Assembly: GCF_033568475.1 (NCBI RefSeq)
Contig: NC_133120.1
Coordinates: 90,786,151 to 90,850,150, forward strand
DNA: 64,000 nucleotides
Direction: 5' to 3'
DNA from: Henckelia pumila
Taxonomy: Eukaryota > Streptophyta > Magnoliopsida > Lamiales > Gesneriaceae
The notes beneath the pieces are model-generated. The model did not search any database and had not been told where the DNA came from. It was given only the letters and a program-made list of their open reading frames with translations. A program made the translations under genes and the position numbers. Shown piece after piece: positions 48,187 through 60,080 of this stretch; the first letter of the stretch is position 1, and the number at the start of each line of letters is the position of its first letter.

Positions 48187-51100
48187 ATGGCTTCCGAAGG
48201 TTTTCATTCCAAGAACGAGATTGGCCAACCGGCACAGAGTTTTCCGAGCATGTGGGGTGATACTTTCATTTCTAAAAACATAGATACTCATGAGGTAATA
48301 TTATAATATTATTCATCCGTGATTTGTTTTGGGAACCCTTTAATTATTTTTTCCTTTATATATTTTCTATCGATTTCCTTTACCTAATTACATAAAAATT
48401 AATAATACTGCTCTCCGATCCACTTTTGTGCAAGTCTATACATATTGGCGCATGAAGTATATATATATGATGAGTACTCGCGCGATGTATATATATATAT
48501 ATATATTTCACAGGTACAAGTGAAGTATGATGAATCTGTTGCTCCATTGAGGGAACAAGTGAGGGAAATGTTGATGGCTAAAGAAAGCAAAACCAGTACT
48601 GATAAAATAGCATTAATCGATTTACTCGAACGTCTGGGATTATCCTATCACTTTGAGAAGGAGATCGATGAACACTTGGAGCTGATTTTTCGTGAATCTT
48701 CTGCTTCAAATTTTATAGCAATGGAGAAGTATGACTTGTTCAATACTTCGCTGTTGTTTCGGTTATTTAGGCAACATGGATATATCATTCCTTGTGGTAT
48801 TTTGCTCTTTATCTCATCTTATTTGTAATATTAACTGGATTGTCGTACCCTATATAATGACATATCTTACTCTATTATATTATATATGAAAACTGGGTGT
48901 TTTCCACAGGCGTTTTCGACAGGTTCATGAAGGACACGGACGACGAATTCTCTTCTGATTTGAAAAGTGATATAAAGGGTTTGTTAAGCCTTTACGAGGC
49001 AACGGGAGTGAGGATTCAAGGGGAGAATGTGTTGGAAGAGGCAATCACTTTCACAACCTATCATTTGAACCGTTTCCGATCCGAAATCGATTCTAATTTA
49101 CTAATTAGAGAGAAAGTTTCACGAGCCTTACATCAATCCATTCATCGGGAAGTTCCTATCATAGGGGCGCGATATTACATCCCTATATATGAAAAAGAGG
49201 AATCAAGCAACGAACTCATCGTTAGGTTCGCCAAACTAAATTTCAACTATCTGCAAAGTTTGTATCAGAAAGAGCTATTTGATCTCACAAGGTGCATGCG
49301 TATATATATAATTAATTAGTACTTATATATAATTACATCTACACCTCATATATATTTCAACACGTTATTTGATGATCGATTATATTTGATGTTTGATGCA
49401 ATTAAGTACAGATGGTGGAGGGATTCGAAGATTTGTTGGAAAGTTCCTTACGTGAGAGATCGTATAGTGGAATCCTATGTTTGGGGAGTGGGTATGAATT
49501 ATGAACCTCAATATTCTTTTGCTCGAACGGCCGTTGCTAAAGCCGTACAACTGACTGCTGTATTAGATGACACATATGACACATATGCTCCACTTGAAGA
49601 CCTTGAGATATTTACCCAAGTATTACAAAGGTACATATGCATGTATAGAGATATATAAATATATATCACAAAACAAACAAACAAAAAAATGAATTAGTTT
49701 AATGAATGGCTTCATATTTTTAGTATTTGATGATATATATATATATATATATATGTTATAGGTATCTTTACAGTAAAAAAAGAAGTGTAGTGAAGTTATT
49801 CCATCTTTGAATTCGAAAAAAGATTAGGGATTCGTTTAGACAATTACTTATAAAACATTTTTATAAAAGTTTTTTTTTTTAAAAAAAATTTATAAAATTT
49901 TTTAAAAGTTGTTTTAAAAATAAATATGTGTTTGGACAATTATCATATGAAATTTTTTAACATCAGAAAAGTAATGTTGTTCATCTTTGTCCTCCGATCC
50001 ATAATTCCATTCTAAAATTAAACACCTATCAAGTGTTTAAAAATTATACTTAAAAAATAATCTTTAAAAAAATTCAAAAACATTTTACAAAAAAATTATC
50101 TAAACACATACTTTCAGTTTTTTTTCACTTGTAAAACACTAAAAATATTTTTAAAGTAAATATCTAAACGGAACCTAACTGATTGGAGTTTCGGTTATTA
50201 ATTCTAAAATTGAGAAGGTGTCTCTTATTTCCTATAATATCTATATATTTTTTAAAATAATAATGAGATCTAGTTTATAATTAGATTTATTGTATATATA
50301 TTGTGGTCTACATGATATTTAAGATGCGCATTAATATATATTAATTAATTAATTACATAGCATTTTTATAAACTAATTATAATTAATTTCTTGTGCTTCA
50401 GTGCAGAGATTGGAGAGATCGATCGACTCCCGGATTACCAGAAAGAAATTTATAAATTCATTTGGAGAATGTATGAGGAGTTCGACAGTGAGGCATCGAA
50501 ACATGGAAAACATTATGCGTGCTCTTATTTTAAAGAAAGCGTGAGTGCGATTTATTATTTATTGTACTCTCAAAATTTCAATGAATTGTTTTTTAACGAT
50601 ATATATTATTATTATCTCCGAAAATGTCGACTTCTTATTCAAATTAGTTCTCATTCAACTCACGCAAATTATATCAAATCATTATCTTTAAGATAACTAA
50701 CCTAATTTTAAGGATGTTGAATTTGTTTATATATGCTTATTAATGGTGAACCGACCGGCCCGTATAAGTTGGTTTTACACACGAGTTTCTAACATAAAAA
50801 AGCAATTTTGACGTAGGTGAAACAACTGTATTTGGCTTATCATAAGGAAGCCAATTGGTACAGGAGAAACCATGTGCCGCCATTTGAAGATGTTGTTTCT
50901 CTTGGGCTTGTCACCAGCACATTGTTTATGCTTGTGTCTGCATCCTACTTGATTGGCCCCGCTACACAACCACATTTTGAATGGTTGATTAGCAAACCTC
51001 AAATTGCAGTCGCCACGGCACATTTCGGTCGATACATGAACGATCGAGCTACAAATGAAGTATGTATAGATATATATATGTGTATAATGCATTTAGGTAG

Positions 51101-51593
51101 TGTTTGGGAAAGAATTCTAAGAAGCATTTCTCAGCTTTTCCTTCGCAAAATTTTGAAATTTTGTGGAAAAAAAAAACTGAAAAGTGCTTACTAGAAGCTT
51201 TCCCAAACACTACCTTCATATACTTAAGCGATGAAGGAATATATATAGATATTTATTAATTATTTGATGTATATTAATTTATTCACTTTGTAGCGTGAGA
51301 GCAAGATCTTTAATGATGGCGAAAATGTAACTGCGGTGGATTGCTATATGAAGCAATATGGTGTGTCAAAAGAAGAAGCGCTGAATAAATTCGCTCAACT
51401 TGCTGAAGAAATGTGGATGACTATGAATAAAGAATGGGTGGAAACGGTGTCCGTACCAAGACAATGTCTCAGGCCATTCCTCAGTTACGGTCGATTAGCA
51501 ATAACCTGTTTGGAGAAGGGTGATGGGTTTACATATCCAGAAGAAGTAATCAAGTCACATATTCTTGCTCTATTTGTGGATCCCATATTGTGA
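48187..51593 (+). CDS. Terpene synthase, TPS-a sesquiterpene-synthase type (copy 2)
   Basis: Seven exons: 48187-48294, 48514-48796, 48910-49291, 49412-49630, 50402-50540, 50817-51059 and 51294-51593 (557 aa, phases consistent, no internal stop). It is a close paralogue of the gene at 33,467. Protein differences include a four-residue insertion in exon 3 (DEFSSDLKS versus DEDLKS), two more residues in the same exon (EIDSNLLIREK), KICWK for NMSSK just before the RDR motif, LTAVLDD for LIAVLDD at the metal site, and an exon 7 ending FVDPIL. Metal-binding residues are kept: DDTYD at 310-314 and N452/T456/E460 with arginine after the N-D pair. The first exon also reads GQPAQSFPSMWGD. Introns 4 and 6 carry MITEs that copy 1 lacks. 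Confidence 0.92.
49824..50178. mobile_element. MITE in TPS2 intron 4
   Basis: TTAGGGATTCGTTTAGACAA on the left and TCTAAACGGAACCTAA on the right are inverted repeats. The inside is AT-rich with a further hairpin (GTGTTTGGACAATTAT). No equivalent occurs at this place in TPS1, whose intron 4 differs in sequence. A relative of the internal part is seen at about 31,060-31,260. Confidence 0.65.
51095..51215. mobile_element. 121-bp MITE in TPS2 intron 6
   Basis: The near-perfect terminal inverted repeats AGGTAGTGTTTGGGAAAG and CTTTCCCAAACACTACCT enclose a short hairpin-prone centre. It lies 35 bp after exon 6. TPS1 intron 6 lacks it. Confidence 0.85.
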
Positions 51594-51943
51594 TATAATC
51601 GCGCGCGTATCATTTGATCTTGTGGAGAAATATAATGTTGTCTCCAATCATGGCCGGATTTGCTATCTTAGAGAACTATATATACATGCATCTTTATTAC
51701 TTTGTTAAATGCGGGTAGCTTATTCTAACTGTTTTTGGTGACGTGATGAATTTTCTCCAATTTTTTTTTCATTTAATTTATGCCCCTATACACTTTCTCT
51801 CCAACTCACTTATCTCGCATTTTTCTTTCAACTGACCTGTTTGTGCTTTGATATGCTAACTGATTGATCTGATCTTCAATTGGTCTGCTTACCAATTGAT
51901 CTGCTTGTGCTTTGACCTGCTCTCTGATTTATATGATCTCTTA
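51594..51943. other. TPS2 3' flank and minisatellite tail
   Basis: The first part matches the 3' flank of TPS1. From about 51,830 it carries the TTGTGCTTTGATCTGCT repeats that also precede the element at 44,704, so DNA from left of TPS2 reappears to its right. Confidence 0.6.
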
Positions 51944-52710
51944 GGCTGCGTTTGATAAGTGAGATGAGATTAATAATGTATACGGGCTTTGATTGATAAT
52001 GTCGAGATATGTAAAATTTGTGATAATTTTAGTATTCGTTTGGTAAATTTTTATGATGACGATAAAAGTGTTTTTATTTTTAGAAATTATGTTTGTACGT
52101 ATCCCTACAAAAAGACTTCCAACCAACCCACTTGCCCAACAAGAAATCATTCCCAATGCCCTGTAAATAGCTAAGTTCGTGCTTGTGTTCACCAAAGACC
52201 CTCACGCCGTTGTCCTACAAATTCTCTCATCTCGGTCCGGCAAAATCCTTATCCGTCCAAGCCTTGTTCCTAGATCTCCGTCCAAGCCTTGATAAAAAAT
52301 GTTTCAGAAAAAAATTCCAAAACAGGAAATGACGAAGGATGCAATCGACGAGAGAAACGATCCATGCTAGGCTACATCACACCCTACTCCATATGCAGAG
52401 ATCAAGAAATCTCCATTCAAACCACAACTTTGTTCAGTAGAAATTTGAAGATGCTTGCAGTAACAAGAAAACTTGTCGTGACTTAGGTGACCAAGAAGAG
52501 CATAAGAAATAAAAAATTGAAAATTGAAAACGCGCTTGATTTCATGCGATCAATGGGTTAGAAAGGAAAAGGGAAGGAGAATAGATATATTAGGGAGAAG
52601 GGTAGAAAGGTCAATTATCCTTTAATCTTGGTTACTGTACCAAATTGGATCACAATACCAGGGCACCAGCGCGGATTGTAGTCTCCCATTTTGTGTCTCA
52701 ATACCAAACT
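51944..52710. mobile_element. PIF/Harbinger-like element, second copy, interrupted by the LTR retrotransposon
   Basis: Nearly identical to 44,704-45,470, including the preceding TTA and the same left flank. The match stops at ATACCAAACT, exactly where the LTR beginning TGTGACGACC starts. The missing right end should lie beyond the retrotransposon array, outside the window. Confidence 0.85.
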
Positions 52711-54942
52711 TGTGACGACCCGAGTTCTAATCTCTCATTTAATCAAACATCATAAGTAATAGTCAAGTAATCAAAGACTAAACAAAGTAAAATTTTTTTT
52801 TTATTTTTTTAAAATCAGAGCACCTCGCTCGATCGGTAAAAAGCTACCGATCGAGCGAGCACAAAGGCCCAACTCTCGGGTGCAACAAAATTGTGGCCTC
52901 GCTCGATCTGCAACAATTCACCGATCGAGCGAGCCACAATCTTCAAGTTTTCTGTCCCTGCAATAATGGCCTCGCTCGATCCGTGATAATTCACCGATCG
53001 AGCGAGAGCATTTTCCAGAAAAAGAACAGAAGAACTTTTGCTGTCAAAAACGAGTTCCTTCATGCATTTTTCATCCAATATCAACTCATACAAAACCTAT
53101 TCAAATATCATAAGCCAACATGCATTCTCACATGTTAAAGTTGATAGAATTGAATCATCACAATGCCTTAAAATCATCTCAATATAAACACATGAACCAT
53201 AGAAGATTCATTATGATAGTAAAAACATTAAGCTACAACAACATGTTGTCTCAAGGATTTACACATCTTTCCAAATCCTATATACATAAACAAGACAACA
53301 ACTTATTATCAACAAATCTTGGTACAAGTAGCTATATCATGATCATGTGTTTGGACTCAACACTATCATTGACAGCACAAGAAACCATCTATACTCGGAT
53401 CATCACGCTATTCTCTCATCCCCTTGTTCTTCATGTTCGCTTTTGCCCTGTTCCAATCCCGCCTATTGCCATGACACATACAACACAACAATAGCCGGAT
53501 AACTCCGGTGAGAAATATATTTCTCAGTAAAAGCAACTAAACATGCATAGGAAGCATATATCAAACTCATGATATAAATAAAGACAATGCATGTTTTAAA
53601 ACAAGGTTAATCTCTTATCTCGTCGGTTGGGATCCCGAGAAGAAGATATCATAGCTAACCACCGACTCTCCCAATCGAGGTAGGGCTACTTATCTTACTT
53701 CTCTAAACTTTGAAGCCACTACATATGCATTTCAGACGCTAGGCTACGTCAACCACCCAGGCCATACATATATAATCCCTCAAATTGTCTATTCGAACGC
53801 TTCCGTTCATTTCAAAATCAAAGAATAAGTCTTTCAAGATGAATGCAATATATATCATCACAAAAGCATTCATTAACATCTAATACCCATTCAATAAATC
53901 ATAGAAGAGCATAGAAAAACAATTAAGCAAATAAGTATGTGATTTAGGAAACTCGATACAAACCATCTCGAGTTATAATCCCATCGAATCCTAGTTCACT
54001 TTTACCTTTCAAATGTGATGTGTATGGTGTTTTCTAACTTGTCAAAATCTGTACAAGATCAACCATAAGCCTATCTCAAAATCTGCTCAATTTTCAACTC
54101 AAACGTCAAGGCAAAACGCTACCAACCTCGTTCTTTCTTCTATCGGTTTCGGAGGCGATGTTCTCAAGCTCGATGTGTCCTGTTTATACACTGAAAACAG
54201 AGCATACAACCAAGGAAATATCAGCTACTATACACCTCAACAGCAGCTCGAGCACAAACTAGCAAAACATTTCAAATCAAGAGTTTGACGGCATATCGGT
54301 ATACACTCGGCAATCCCGAACGCAACTATAACACTTTTAACATTCATACCAACTGTATATCATTCCAAACTCAGCATATCAGCAGATATATAGATCGAAT
54401 CATAGCTGGGAAATCATAAGAACATGATACAACAATCATTCCTCAACCCAACTTCAATAAAACAAGTTATAGCAGCTCAACAACACCATTCCATGCACAA
54501 ATCTGATGTCTTTCAATTTCGAATTCCCAAACCCTGATGAACTAAGAGAAAACTTACATCAATTCGAAGGTCTCGTTGCAAGGATTCCAGAACATCTTTC
54601 GGAATCGAAAACAGATAACCGTATCAAAAGATATCTCAATTTGAAGATGAAGAATGAACTTGGTTTCTTTGCTCTTGCACTCTCGTTTTCTTCCTCTGAT
54701 TTTCTGATAGAAGTTGATGAATCACACGTGAATAAGCTTAGGAATAACAAGTGTCCAGCTCAAAATAAGGATTTTGCACTTTGGCCCCTCAAGTTATCAA
54801 TAATTGCAATTCAGTCCTCAACTTCCTATTTCATTCAATTTCAATCCTAATCAATTTAAGAATATTAGAATTTAAATCAAAACTCCAAATATTCCCAAAT
54901 TAATTATTCTCGGATTAAAATTAAATAATTCCGGGCGTTATA
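52711..54942 (-). repeat. Left LTR (3' LTR of the unit)
   Basis: 2232 bp, nearly identical to 60,081-62,306. Visible differences are mostly single C/T or G/A changes, such as TGTGACGACC versus TGTGATGACC. Three large palindromes lie near the outer end. The small open frames inside (around 53,120 and 54,506) also appear in the other LTR and resemble no known protein. Confidence 0.9.
52824..53006. repeat. Three consecutive CTCGCTCGATCGGT hairpins in the left LTR
   Basis: Hairpin 1 is 52824-52859 (14-bp arms CTCGCTCGATCGGT / ACCGATCGAGCGAG, 8-base loop). Hairpin 2 is about 52890-52939 (arms lengthened by ATTGTGGC / GCCACAAT). Hairpin 3 is 52971-53006. The core GATCGAGCGAG is invariant. Confidence 0.9.
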
Positions 54943-55039
54943 ATTCTCCCCCACTAAGACTCGATTTCGTCCTCGAAATCTCAAGTAGTTTCAACAGATC
55001 ATATAATAGGAAAAACAGAAAGACTAAAGGAGACTCACA

Positions 55040-55768
55040 TCATTGAAACATCTCTGGAAATCGTTGTCGCATATCTGATTCTGTCTCCCAAGTAGCTTCT
55101 TCAATACCATGACGACTCCACTGAACTTTCACAAGCGGAATAGTCTTCGTTCGAAGTTGCTTCTCCTTACAATCAAGAATCTGAAATGGCTTTTCGAAAT
55201 AACTCAAAGTCTCTTCGAGTTCAGCCTCATCAGATTGAAGCACATGAGATTCATCAGCAAGATATTTTTGAAGCATCGATACATAAAAGACATCATGTAT
55301 TCCAGATAAAGCCGGAGGAAGAGCTAATCGATAGGCAAGATTGCCTATTTTCTCCAGAATTTCATACGGACCAATGTAGCGTGGAGACAACTTCCCTCGC
55401 TTGCCAAATCATACGGTGCCTCTGAACGGAGAAATCTTCAGAAATACACGATCCCCCTGTTCAAAAGACAAAGGTCGACGTCGAATATTGGCATACTTCG
55501 CTTGTCTATCCTGAGCTGTCTTCATTCTTTTCTGAATAAGCTTCACTTGTTCAGTCATATCTCGAATCATGTCAGGCCCAATGTCAAGTACTTCAGAAAT
55601 ATCATCCCAGAAAAGAGGTGATCGACATTTTCTACCATACAGAGCTTCAAATGGAGCCATCTCAATACTCGATTGATAGCTGTTGTTGTACGAGAATTCA
55701 CAAAGTGGTAGTGATTCTTTCCAACTAGTGCCAAAATCAAGCACTACAGCTCTCAACATGTCTTCCAA
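55040..55768 (-). pseudogene. 3' part of pol: end of integrase and chromodomain, copy 1 (broken)
   Basis: Reads in a different frame from the upstream polyprotein because of a 2-bp insertion near 55,809. The frame at 55768-55409 begins [13 protein letters not shown] and includes the integrase C-terminal region with GDRVFLKISPFRG. It stops at a CGA-to-TGA change at 55,409-55,411 (the second element keeps arginine there). The remaining frame 55408-55040 carries SPRYIGPYEIL and the chromodomain (VQWSRHGIEEATWE). The chromodomain places it among plant chromoviruses. Confidence 0.88.
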
Positions 55769-58700
55769 TGTCTGAATAGTACGCTCAGACTGTCCGTCTG
55801 TCTGTGGATATGATACGCTGTGCTCAAGTGTAGCTGAGTACCCAAAGCATTCTGTAAGCTGTACCAGAAGTGAGATGTAAATCGAGGATCACGATCTGAT
55901 ACAATAGACTTCGGCACTCCATGTAATCTGACAACTTCTCGGACATAAAGCTCTGCCATCTGATCGTGTCGATATGTCATACGATAAGGAATAAAACATG
56001 CTGACTTCGTTAATCTGTCGATAAGCACCCAGATAGCATCGCAACCTCTGGAAGATCGAGGTAACTTCGTCACGAAGTCCATGGAAATATGATCCCATTT
56101 CCATTCTGGCACTGATAAACTCTGTAACAAACCAGGCGGCGGTTTCTTCCTTTCAGCTTTCACCTGCTGGCAATTAAGACATCGAGCTACAAAATCAGTG
56201 ATATCTATCTTCATTTGTTTCCACCAATAATGAGCTTTCAGATCATTGTACATCTTTCTACCACCAGGATGAATGCTATAACGGCTACAATGCGCCTCTT
56301 TCAGTAGTTGTTGATGCACATCAGAAATATCAGGCACTATAAGGCGATTATGAACATAAAGAAGATCATTTCGAACCTGATATTCAGACACATGCCCTGA
56401 CCGGACTTTCTCAATTGAATTCTGCACACTTTGATTAAGTTTTTGAGCTTCTCTGATTCTCAAAAGTAACTCTGGTTCAACTTGAATTTGATAAAGTCGC
56501 AGAGGCTGATAATTCGTATCAAATACTAATCCTGAACAACAACAGTCTTCAATCAAATGAGATACACCAATTGTCGATAGAGATAAAGAACATACCTTTC
56601 GATTCAATGCATCAGCTGCTGCATTCGATTTCCCCGGATAGTATCTAATCTCACAATCAAAGTCTTTCAGCAAATCAAGCCATCTCCGTTGTCTCATATT
56701 CAATTCTGACTGTGAAAACAAATATTTCAGACTCTTGTGATCAGAATAAATTTCAAACTGTTCCCCGTACAGATAATGTCGCCAAATATTCAAAGCAAAT
56801 ACAATGGCGGCCAATTCAAGATCATGAATCGGATATCTGGTCTCGTGAGGCTTCAACTGTCTCGAGGCATAAGCAATCACATGCCCTCGCTGCATCAATA
56901 CACATCCCAAACCTCGATGAGATGCATCACAATAAACAGTGAAACCACCAGTACCTGAAGGAATCGTCAAGACTGGTGCACTGGTCAGTCGTTTCTTCAA
57001 CTCAAGAAAACTGGATTCGCAGGCTTCAGACCAGATGAATGGAGCATTTTTCTGAGTGAACTGAGTAATCGGCTTCGCAATACTGGAAAAATCTTTAATG
57101 AATCGACAATAATACCCAGCCAAACCCATGAAACTACGTATCTCAGGAACAGATGTTGGTCTCGACCAACTGATCACTGCCTCGACTTTACTTGGATCAA
57201 CAGCTATACCATTTTCGGATATAATATGTCCAAGAAAAACAACCTGTTTCAGCCAAAACTCACATTTCGACAGTTTAGCATATAGTTTCTCAGCTCTTAA
57301 AGTCTTCAACACTGTTCTCAAATGCTCAGAATGATCAATTAAATTCTTCGAATAAATCAGAATATCATCAATAAAAACAATCACGAAGTCATCGAGATAT
57401 TTCTGAAACACACGGTTCATCAAAGCCATAAACACAGCTGGAGCATTCGTAAGACCAAACGGAATAACTATAAACTCATAATGGCCATACCTGGTTCTAA
57501 AAGCGGTTTTCGGAATATCAGAATCCCTAACTCTCAGCTGATGGTATCCAGATCTCAGATCGATCTTGGAATACACAGAAGAACCCTGCAACTGGTCAAA
57601 TAAATCATCAATACGAGGCAAAGGGTATTTGTTCTTTACCGTTGCCTTGTTCAGTTGCCGGTAGTCGATACACAATCTCATTGAACCGTCTTTCTTTCTG
57701 ACAAACAGTACTGGAGCTCCCCAAGGAGAAACACTGGGTCGAATGTATCCCTTGGCCAGTAAATCTTCCAACTGATCTTTCAACTCTTTCAGTTCAACTG
57801 GTGCCATTTGATAAGGTGCTTTCGAAATCGGTGCAGTACCTGGAATCAGTTCTATGTTGAAATAAATCTCACGGTACAGAGGTAGTCCTGGAATCTCATC
57901 AGAGAAAACATCCGCAAATTCACTAACCACTGGCAAATCAGCCAGGTTCGGGCTAACTTTCAAAACATCAACTGCATAAACAATAAATCCCTCCGCTCCT
58001 TTCTGCAAAAGTCGGGTCATAGATAATACAGAAATCAGAGGAATCTTAGCACGAGAACCCTTACCATAGAATTTCCATTCTTCAGCCATCTCAGGTCTGA
58101 ATCTCACCACTTTCTGAAAACAGTCTACGGTAGCTCTGTACTTGGTTAGCATATCAATTCCGATAATGCAGTCAAAATCAGACAAACCAAGCACAAAACA
58201 ATCTATCTCTATTTCATTACCGTCGTACTGTAATAAACAATCCTTAACTGTCTGAATTGATATAAGACCTCTCCCCAAAGGAGAAGAGACAGATACAACA
58301 ACAGGTAAAGATTCAGCAGGCAAAGCATGTAATGACACAAACCGTTCAGAGATAAATGTATGGGATGCACCTGTATCTATCAATACATAAGCAGGATAAC
58401 CATAAAGAGAACAGTTACCTGCAATAACATCATCCGGTGCTCCCTGTGCCTGTTCCTCTGTCAGTGCAAAGACATGAGCCTGTTGTCTCGAAGGCTGGCT
58501 ACCTGTCTGACTCCCTCCTGGCCTTGGTTGTTGCTGTGGGTGTGGGGGTTGGAAGGAATGGACAGATGAGGCTTGCCTCCCAGGTTGAGCCACTGATCGT
58601 GATGACTCTGTACCTCGTGAATGTCCGGAACCTCTCTGAGGACACACTCTCGCAAAATGTCCTGGCTGATGGCATATATGGCAACTCCCAAATACGCCTC

Positions 58701-59652
58701 GGCACTGATCAGTCGGATGACTTCCACCACAACTGTTACAAACCATACCAGACTTCGGTTTTGACCCACTCGAACTCGAAGAACTGTTCCCAGATCTCTT
58801 AAACTGCTTTCCTCGAGCTTGCCAAAATTTCTTCTTGCCACTGCTACTGCCACCACTTTCAAACCAAGGAGGTTGTTGTGAAATTAGAGCTGAAGATTGT
58901 GGCTGTCTCGGAGGTTGAACAGAATACAAAGCTCCTCGCTGTTGTATCAAACCAGCTTCTGCTCCTTTGGCACTGTTCAAGGCATCAGCAAATGTATTTG
59001 GTCGCCTTGTGTTCACCAAAGTAAATACCTCTGGATTCAGTCCATTAATGAACTGATCAGCCATAGCCTCATCACTGTCGGCAACGTGTGGAGCAAAACG
59101 TAGCAATGTAGAGAATTTTGCAACATAGTCTTCAATATTCAAATTTCCATGCTTCAAATTAGCAAACTCTGCACCCTTATCTTTGCGGTAAGACACCGGA
59201 AAGAATCGTTGATAGAATTCAGTTTTGAAGACTGTCCAGGTGAGTACTGTTCCTCTACGCTCCAGAGCCTTCTTAGTCGTAAACCACCAGCTCTTCGCAA
59301 CCTCATGCAATTGGTGCCCAATCAGTCTGACTCTCCGCTCATCACCATAGTTGAGTGATTCAAACAATATCTCCATATCATCAAGCCATCCTTCACATTC
59401 GACTGCATTCTCAGTACCCTTCAGTGTAGGCGGATGGTATGATTGAAAACGTTTGAGCAGTGTTTCCATCGGAGTAGCTGACATATCAGTCATATCTCGA
59501 GAAGTACTTCCCTGTTCATTACTCGGAATTGCAGTAACTTGAGGCACTGTCGGAGGTACTACTATTTGTTCCGGAAGAGGATGCACTGTCTGCTCTGGCC
59601 TAGGAGTAGGAACCTGTGGTCTGAGAGGAGGTCGGCCTGGTCGTCGAGACAT
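55753..59652 (-). pseudogene. Gag-pol polyprotein of the chromovirus, copy 1, frameshifted near the integrase end
   Basis: An open frame of 1299 codons. Gag covers roughly residues 1-340 and ends with a CCHC zinc knuckle ([14 protein letters not shown], about 325-338) preceded by a second cysteine motif. The protease motif [11 protein letters not shown] is near 420. Reverse transcriptase spans about 600-780, with [13 protein letters not shown] and the catalytic FIDDILIYS near 755. RNase H starts near 905 ([10 protein letters not shown]). The integrase has an HHCC zinc domain near 1120 and catalytic-core motifs near 1188 (DFVTKLP) and 1250 (SDRDPRF). After AYH a 2-bp AT insertion destroys the frame, giving a false C-terminus. 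Copy 2 (63,073-63,993) shares this lesion. Confidence 0.92.
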
Positions 59653-60063
59653 ATCTGATTATCAAAAGGGTTAGGATACCAGAATCATCAAATCTATTTC
59701 AGTCCTCCTCTGATCATCTTACCTCTGATCAAGACTCTGTTCTGATTCAATCGTAAATAAATAATCAAGGTATTCAGATAGCATGCTTCCAATCGACTCA
59801 GATAATCAGGTAGCATGTCGTAAACAACAGATCACATGCTTATATCATGTCAGATAGTGCAATAAGCATGCATCTTTAATCATTATCAATCATACTTTCA
59901 AATAAAATAAATACAACATCATGTAATAAAATACTTGAAAGTAAAACATGCTAGCATTTATACCATGTAAGTCAAGCATGTAATAAATCATAGCATAATA
60001 AACAAGTTAGGAAGAAGACTCGATCTACCCCACTCGCTATCGATCTTAGTCCAGAACTTTCTT

Positions 60064-60075
60064 GCTCTGATACCA
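60064..60075 (-). other. Primer binding site (tRNA-iMet type)
   Basis: Minus-strand TGGTATCAGAGC lies five bases inside the right LTR (60,081). It is complementary to the 3' end of initiator methionine tRNA and sets the minus orientation of the element. Confidence 0.9.
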
Positions 60076-60080
60076 CCTGT

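Noticed and set aside
53120-53494. 124-residue open frame in the LTR (also at 60,484)
   Set aside because: It is present in both LTRs because they are copies. The composition is non-coding and no domain is visible.
58437-58862. Plus- and minus-strand open frames overlapping gag-pol
   Set aside because: Shadow frames of the long polyprotein.
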